A stretch of DNA of 11,833 nt, taken from assembly GCA_029940345.1 (NCBI GenBank), contig JAOZRC010000101.1, positions 1 to 11,833 on the forward strand. The letters are read 5' to 3'. How positions within the stretch are numbered: position 1 is the first letter of the stretch; the number at the start of each line of letters is the position of its first letter. Source of the stretch: Desulfobacterales bacterium (GTDB lineage Bacteria > Desulfobacterota > Desulfobacteria > Desulfobacterales > JAUCGF01). A program made the position numbers and the translations under genes. This document shows, one piece after another, positions 7,324 through 11,833 of this stretch. The notes under the pieces are model-generated. The model had not been told where the DNA came from and made no database searches. It was given only the letters and a program-made list of their open reading frames with translations.

Positions 7324-7950
7324 TTATTTAAAAATTTTAACCACCAGATCAGGGTCAAAATTTTCAATGATTTTACTGCGTTCAATAAAATAATCAATAT
7401 TTTTATAGGCATTTGCATAAAAGGCCATTGCGGCTTCTAATTTGTCACAAAGTGGGTCTTCCTCCCCCAAAGCCATAAAGGATTTGTTTAACAATTGTTT
7501 GCCCTTTTCAAAATGTTCCGTGATTTCAACAAACAATTTTTTGCGTTGGGCGTGCTTTTCTCTTTCCTTGGCAATAATCGGTAAAAGACGCTGTACCGAA
7601 AATTCAACCAACGCATCTCGCGGCGCATTGTAATCTTTGGATACGCTATCCAGCAAAATAAGCGAATTTCTACTTAACACATAGGTTTTTTGAATGCGTT
7701 GCCGTGTTCTTAGTTTGCTATTTCGTATCTCACTTGCGATTGACATGAGCGAATGGCTGTCTTCCACCAAATGATCAAACAGTGATTTTTGTTTGATGCC
7801 AAGATGGGTTGCGACGATGCTGATGGCTTCAATACATCCTTCGGTCAGTTTGAAAGTTGCCCGCACCGACTGTTTCCCTCTTAGCGCGGTTGACGTTGTT
7901 TGGGGTAATGAGAGGGGATTTCGCCAATCTTGTTTATTATCTTGTGCCAT
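7324..7950 (-). CDS. Conserved hypothetical protein with two ribbon-helix-helix-like units
   Basis: A 208-residue soluble protein that I cannot name. Residues about 29-71 (VRATFKLTEGCIEAI then a helix and VEDSHSL) and about 87-130 (QKTYVLSRNSLILLD then SVSKDYNAPRDALVEF) each show a short strand followed by two helices. Each resembles a ribbon-helix-helix DNA-binding unit, and the two look like an internal duplication. The remainder (130-208) is helical and charged, ending DLVVKIFK. A single-chain tandem ribbon-helix-helix regulator or antitoxin-like protein is possible, but this is inference from pattern only. The ATG at 7950 lies 8 bp after the HAD-GH65 stop. No strong Shine-Dalgarno is adjacent (AGGA is about 14 nt away), which fits translational coupling to the upstream gene. 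No toxin-like partner is visible. Confidence 0.75.
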   Translation of the reverse strand: MAQDNKQDWRNPLSLPQTTSTALRGKQSVRATFKLTEGCIEAISIVATHLGIKQKSLFDHLVEDSHSLMSIASEIRNSKLRTRQRIQKTYVLSRNSLILLDSVSKDYNAPRDALVEFSVQRLLPIIAKEREKHAQRKKLFVEITEHFEKGKQLLNKSFMALGEEDPLCDKLEAAMAFYANAYKNIDYFIERSKIIENFDPDLVVKIFK

Positions 7951-7958
7951 GGTTCGTT

Positions 7959-10900
7959 TTAAATCCTGACAGTGCGCGTCTGACCGGAAGTGATCTTGAC
8001 GGTTTTACCGTTAACTGCCACTGTTAGCGGCACGCGCGTCTTTCCGTTTAATGTTACTTTTATCTGATGCTGAAAAAATTCCACACTATACCACATTTTC
8101 CGATGGCACACTTTCATGGAAAGGCGCGTCCAATGTTTGGGAAGATTCGGGCGTATTTGAGGAATTTTTTGCGAGAAATCAAACCCTGCAAAATAGCGTG
8201 TGATTATGTCTAGCGTTCCGGCCATTACACCGCAATGAATGCCCCCAGGCGTTGTTCCGCCCTGAGTATTGTAAATATCAGACTTCATCGCCGCTGTAAA
8301 CCATTCCCACACGGTTTTTTCATCTTTTAAATTGCCGGCTAAAATAGCATGAATGACTTTGCTCAACGTAGATCCGCGGCTTGTACGCCGTTTATAATAT
8401 TGGTAATTCCGGTTTAACAATTCAATGGGATCATCAATGACATAACCTGACTGGGCGAGAATGCGGGCAACATCAGTTGGCGGAAGCACATAAAACGTCA
8501 TCAGCGTATCCGCTTGTTTCGCAATTTTATATTTATCCGGTAAATCACCCTCCTGTTTCAAGATATGATCTATGCGACAGATATTGCCATATTTTTCCCG
8601 ATAGCGCTCCCAATCCAGTTCTTTCAATTCAAAATAGCCGTCGAATTGGCTGATGATGCCATCTTCAGATAAAATAACATTCATCTTTTTGCAGATATCT
8701 TTCCATTGGGTGATTTCGTGTTCGTCTAACCCGATTTTGGTTTTTAAGCGATTGCGTGTGCGTGTGGAAAGTATCCGCAAAACTTCGACCGCTTTTTCTA
8801 AAACCCACACAACCAAAATGTTGGTATAGGCGTTGTCTTTGACGCCATGATCAGAAAAATCAGGCTCCTTTCCATGAAACTCATCCGGCCCCATCACATC
8901 TTTGATGGAATATTTGCCTTTGTTTTCATCGAATTGGACGATACTTGCCCAGAAACGAGCGATATCCAGCATCATTTCAGCGCCATAACGCTGCATAAAC
9001 TGATGGTCATCTGTATCGTAAATGTAGCGCCATACATTGTAAAAAATTGCAATCGAAACATGGCGCTGGCGGCAGTTTAAATCCGGCCTCCAGGTTCCGT
9101 CATCGGAATTAAAACGAACCATCCGAGTTTCTTCATCACCGCTATCAGCTGATTGCCAGGGATACATCGCGCCCTGGTAGCCATTCTCGCGAGCATATTG
9201 ACGCGCCTTATCTAAACGGTTGTAGCGATACATCAGCAGCGCTTTGGAAATCCGCGGCAAGCGATAGTTATAAAATGGTAAAATGAAGAGTTCGTCCCAA
9301 AATACATAGCCGCGACAGGCCTCACCATGAAGGCCGCGGGATGATATACCGGCGTCAATATCTTTGTTATGGGGCGAAGCCGAGATAAGCAAATGATAGG
9401 TATGCAGGCGCGCTACTTTTTGCGCAAAACGGTCGCCGTCAATCTGAATGTCCGCTTTGTTCCAGATTTTAGTCCAGGCGCGTTGATGCGGTGTGAAAAC
9501 ATCATCAAAGGATTTAATGCCTGAAGCATCGGATAGCGCCCTTATACTATGTCGGCGGGGATTATCAATCTCTTTATCCCGTGATGTATACACGCTGACA
9601 ATTTTTTCTATGGTATAGGTGATGTTTCTCCGTGCCTTAAGGGTTACAATTTGAGCAATCCACCCTCTTTTGCGAGCCACTGCTTTTTTACAGCGCAACG
9701 GTTGCCCCCCCTGATTCACAAACGTTTTTGCGGTCATCACAATTTTATACTTGGATCTGACCGTTTTGGCAGATAAGTAGATGCCGTCAACGATTTTACG
9801 TTGAGAAATCGGTGCCAGATGTTTGGAATTGAGTTGCCGGTAACGGGGTGCATTGTCATTGATGATGCGGCAATCAATGGCTGATCGTAAATGAATCGTA
9901 GCATCGTAGTTGAGAGGGGTAATTTCAAATTTAATTGCGGCCAGATGGGCATCGGTCATGGATACGATTCGGTAACTATGAAGCAGGGTGATACGGCCGG
10001 TGCCATCTTTGCACACGAGCGTGCGTTCCATCACCCCTTCTTTCATATTCAGTTTGTGTTCATAGCTGAGAATATTCATTTTCAAGGGGCTTATAAACGC
10101 CGCCCGACCGATGGCAAATTCGATCTGCGTCCAGTTGGGGCAATTGACAAGCGCATTGTTATAAATGCGCTTACCTCCCACTGTCGCGGCCAGTTTGTTA
10201 TAGATTCCAGAGATGTAGGTTGCCGGATAGTGAAAATTCGAAGCTTTTTCACATTCATAATGGCCGCGAACACCCATATAGCCATTGCCAGCCGCCGTTA
10301 AAGTTTCTCTGAGTCTTTCCTCTTCAGGAACGAATGTGCTATATGTAAGATTCCATCCGTCTGCTTCAATATCCTTCTCAAACCACTCTTTGATTCGATC
10401 AATCGTCATTTCGGCCATGTCGCGGACCACAATATCCGCGCCATGTCGAAGCAAGGTGTCACCGTCGATTTTTCCGGAAATGCCCAGGGTAAGTCCGAAG
10501 TTGCCGTTTCTACCCGCCCGTACACCGGAAATGGTGTTTCCGACAATCACACATTCACCCGGTTTTAATCCCAAGTTAGCGGCCGCAACGACAAAAATAG
10601 CAGGGTCCGGTTTACTTTTCAGATTTAATTCATGGGATACTTTTCCACAAACCCATGTGTCGAAATATTGTTCGATTTTGCCTAATTCCAGGATAAGTTT
10701 GCAATTGCGGCTGGAAGAAACAACGCCGACTTTGCTTCCCGTTTTCCGACAATTTTTGATAAAATTTATCGTCGAATCCGAAACATCCGCGCCTTCGCGG
10801 CGTAAAACTTCCTGGAATTTTACATTTTCCCGATTTCCCAAGGCACAGACAGTCTCTTTATCCGGCGAGTCTTCGTAATTACCGAAAGGCAACTCAAGAC

Positions 10901-11138
10901 CTCTTGATTCCAGAAAGCTTTTAACTCCGTTCATACGGGGTTTGCCATCAACAAATTCCGGATAATCTTTTTCCCGATCAAACGGAACAAAAGGCTTCCG
11001 GGCTCTTTTGGCAATCGTCTTCAAATAACCGTTAAGCACACTTTCCCATGCCAGATTATGCACACGAGCGGTTCCCGTAATGACACAGTTTAAATCTAAA
11101 ACAACGCCTTTAAACTTAACTGCTGCCCTATAAGTCAT
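7959..11138 (-). CDS. HAD (beta-phosphoglucomutase-like)-GH65 fusion protein
   Basis: A 1059-residue two-domain protein. Residues about 1-255 form a HAD domain like beta-phosphoglucomutase. Nucleophile D15 (LDLN), the motif II serines (VVSSSRN) and K176 (KSKPDP) are kept, but the second motif I Asp is N17 and the motif IV acids are G200-N201, so mutase or phosphatase chemistry is doubtful. Residues about 260-1059 form a glycoside hydrolase family 65 domain: GYVFWDELFILPF, YPWQSAD, GPDEFH with general acid E753, DNAYTN, STLS and GGIHCGVMAG (H968). GH65 phosphorylases split alpha-glucosides such as trehalose, maltose or kojibiose with phosphate, giving beta-glucose 1-phosphate, the substrate of an active beta-phosphoglucomutase. 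The exact sugar cannot be read from sequence. It resembles the Rv3400/Rv3401 pair of mycobacteria fused in one chain. The start is ambiguous: ATG 11138 (GAGAG upstream, directly before the HAD strand) is preferred over ATG 11195 or GTG 11201. No signal peptide, so it is probably cytoplasmic. Confidence 0.88.
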   Translation of the reverse strand: MTYRAAVKFKGVVLDLNCVITGTARVHNLAWESVLNGYLKTIAKRARKPFVPFDREKDYPEFVDGKPRMNGVKSFLESRGLELPFGNYEDSPDKETVCALGNRENVKFQEVLRREGADVSDSTINFIKNCRKTGSKVGVVSSSRNCKLILELGKIEQYFDTWVCGKVSHELNLKSKPDPAIFVVAAANLGLKPGECVIVGNTISGVRAGRNGNFGLTLGISGKIDGDTLLRHGADIVVRDMAEMTIDRIKEWFEKDIEADGWNLTYSTFVPEEERLRETLTAAGNGYMGVRGHYECEKASNFHYPATYISGIYNKLAATVGGKRIYNNALVNCPNWTQIEFAIGRAAFISPLKMNILSYEHKLNMKEGVMERTLVCKDGTGRITLLHSYRIVSMTDAHLAAIKFEITPLNYDATIHLRSAIDCRIINDNAPRYRQLNSKHLAPISQRKIVDGIYLSAKTVRSKYKIVMTAKTFVNQGGQPLRCKKAVARKRGWIAQIVTLKARRNITYTIEKIVSVYTSRDKEIDNPRRHSIRALSDASGIKSFDDVFTPHQRAWTKIWNKADIQIDGDRFAQKVARLHTYHLLISASPHNKDIDAGISSRGLHGEACRGYVFWDELFILPFYNYRLPRISKALLMYRYNRLDKARQYARENGYQGAMYPWQSADSGDEETRMVRFNSDDGTWRPDLNCRQRHVSIAIFYNVWRYIYDTDDHQFMQRYGAEMMLDIARFWASIVQFDENKGKYSIKDVMGPDEFHGKEPDFSDHGVKDNAYTNILVVWVLEKAVEVLRILSTRTRNRLKTKIGLDEHEITQWKDICKKMNVILSEDGIISQFDGYFELKELDWERYREKYGNICRIDHILKQEGDLPDKYKIAKQADTLMTFYVLPPTDVARILAQSGYVIDDPIELLNRNYQYYKRRTSRGSTLSKVIHAILAGNLKDEKTVWEWFTAAMKSDIYNTQGGTTPGGIHCGVMAGTLDIITRYFAGFDFSQKIPQIRPNLPKHWTRLSMKVCHRKMWYSVEFFQHQIKVTLNGKTRVPLTVAVNGKTVKITSGQTRTVRI

Positions 11139-11441
11139 TGATTCTCTCTGGTTTATGCATGAGTTTAAGGAATGAGGATGAATTATTTTGGTCATTTCCA
11201 CATCCGCCGCCGTGGAAGGGTAGCGCTACAGCTTATTCATAAGGGAAAGCTATTTGGGCAACATTCCTAACCGACAGGGGATTAGAGCAGACCGCTTAGG
11301 CGCGATTTTCAGGTTTGAGCAGGGACACGCCCCCTCGTTACAAAGCCTCGGCCTTTTTAGCTGTACTTAAAAAAAGTCGCACCGCAGTCAGAGCTCGTAA
11401 CGAGCAAGCAGTTCATTTATTCTGCTTTGTGTAGGGAGTCG
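11139..11441. other. Long non-coding spacer, structured
   Basis: About 300 bases without a supported gene between the ABC-binding protein and the HAD-GH65 fusion. The end next to the fusion holds small palindromes (tagcgcta at 11221-11228 and cttat-tc-ataag at 11232-11243). The other half holds two abutting hairpins and a run of seven T on the minus strand (11375-11369). The 8-mer ctcgttac at 11334-11341 is the reverse complement of 11397-11404. No convincing sigma70 promoter for the fusion gene was found. The spacer could contain a leader RNA, a small RNA or a decayed repeat element; I cannot decide from sequence alone. Confidence 0.4.
11393..11427 (-). repeat. Two back-to-back hairpins downstream of the ABC-binding protein gene
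   Basis: Read on the minus strand, AAGCAG (11427-11422) pairs with CTGCTT (11411-11406) around a 10-nt loop. It is immediately followed by GCTCG-TTA-CGAGC (11405-11393), a 5-bp stem with a 3-nt loop. A T7 run follows 17 nt later, too far for a textbook terminator. The pair starts 14 nt after the upstream stop codon, so it may still protect the 3' end or take part in termination. Confidence 0.45.
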
Positions 11442-11833
11442 CTATTTAGCAAAACGATCTTCAGGTATCGTAATTTCTTGAAAAATTTCGTCACTGGCGC
11501 CGAGGATATCAAAGGATGGATCAACGCCGATTTTTTCGGCCACATGAATATTTAACGAAATTTTTGGCGTCGCATTGTCGATCATATTCAGGGACCGAGG
11601 AGACTCGCCTTTGAGAATTTTAACGAGTTTGTCAGCCAAGAAATGACCTCTTTTGCTAAAATCAACCGTAGAAAAACCCATTAAGGCGCCGGCTTTGACA
11701 TCTTGGGTGCCATTTCTGGCAAAAGAGGGGATTTTGTTTTTTATCAGCAGATCAAGCAATTTTTTGACATCACATTTACTCCAGTCAAAGCAGTTAATTG
11801 AAGGAATAAAAAACGCATCTATACCTTGATCAA
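11442..11833 (-). CDS. ABC-type substrate-binding protein (ABC_sub_bind family), C-terminal part
   Basis: The C-terminal 130 residues of a protein whose start lies beyond the window; the frame is open to 11833. The pattern DAFFIPSINC (a strand ending in a ligand-pocket loop), then helix, strand KIPSFAR, then KAGALMGFSTVDFSKRGHFLADKLVKILKGESP and the tail NLHVAEKIGVDP-like segment ISLNIHVAEKIGVD fits the PF04392 group. These are periplasmic binding proteins of the Leu/Ile/Val type-1 fold, often near ABC permeases or in sensor systems. The ligand is not predictable. The gene ends in TAG at 11444-11442 and is separated from the HAD-GH65 gene by about 300 bases, so a joint operon is uncertain. 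Confidence 0.8.
   Translation of the reverse strand, partial: DQGIDAFFIPSINCFDWSKCDVKKLLDLLIKNKIPSFARNGTQDVKAGALMGFSTVDFSKRGHFLADKLVKILKGESPRSLNMIDNATPKISLNIHVAEKIGVDPSFDILGASDEIFQEITIPEDRFAK

Noticed and set aside
9891..10301. 136-residue plus-strand frame inside HAD-GH65
   Set aside because: It is the antisense shadow of well-conserved GH65 coding sequence, with no family resemblance of its own.
10285..10878. 197-residue plus-strand frame opposite the HAD domain
   Set aside because: It is a long serine/proline-rich antisense shadow; the minus strand carries clear HAD motifs.
11315..11335. GG-N10-GC sigma54-like pair on the minus strand in the long spacer
   Set aside because: Only the GG and TGC positions match; the rest of the -24 element is wrong and the region is simply GC-rich.
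11202..11441. Mobile-element remnant in the long spacer
   Set aside because: No transposase fragment, terminal inverted repeat pair or target duplication could be shown within the window.

Overview
This window looks like a chromosomal segment of a Gram-negative, probably anaerobic deltaproteobacterium (Desulfobacterota, Desulfobacteraceae-like). That assignment is an inference. It rests on three exosortase/PEP-CTERM-associated families side by side, a UbiA-type prenyltransferase of the kind used for menaquinone, a HAD-GH65 fusion and moderately AT-leaning DNA. No rRNA, tRNA, CRISPR array, transposase or integrase was seen. Every supported gene lies on the minus strand, so transcription runs from high to low coordinates.

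In transcription order: (1) 11833-11442 is the C-terminal part of an ABC-type substrate-binding protein, cut by the window edge. (2) 11441-11139 is a long non-coding spacer with two abutting hairpins and a competing long-range pairing. (3) 11138-7959 is a large fusion of a beta-phosphoglucomutase-like HAD domain and a family GH65 phosphorylase/hydrolase domain. The HAD part has lost several catalytic acids while the GH65 part looks intact. (4) 7950-7324 follows 8 bp later and encodes an unnamed small protein with two ribbon-helix-helix-like units. (5) 7323-7156 is a spacer that probably holds the next promoter.

(6) 7155-1620 is a three-gene PEP-CTERM accessory operon: a TPR-repeat lipoprotein (PrsT type), a secreted TIGR03790-family protein and a CAAX-protease-like membrane protein of the exosortase-associated type. 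The last two genes overlap by 4 bp, and an intrinsic terminator begins at the final stop codon. No exosortase and no PEP-CTERM substrate is present here, so the core of that sorting system must lie elsewhere. (7) 1507-538 carries a clear sigma70-like promoter and a UbiA-family prenyltransferase, probably MqnP-like. The promoter position shows that translation should start at an internal TTG rather than the upstream ATG. (8) 527-1 is the start of an unrecognised protein gene with an apparent 1-nt frameshift in a C run, cut by the window edge.

Functionally the window joins an envelope-sorting/exopolysaccharide-associated module, a quinone-biosynthesis gene and a carbohydrate phosphorolysis locus. 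I do not see a clearly new multi-gene system. The most interesting items are the probable HAD pseudoenzyme fused to GH65, the tandem ribbon-helix-helix partner, the uncharacterised TIGR03790 protein with its large insertion, and the structured spacer at 11.3-11.4 kb.
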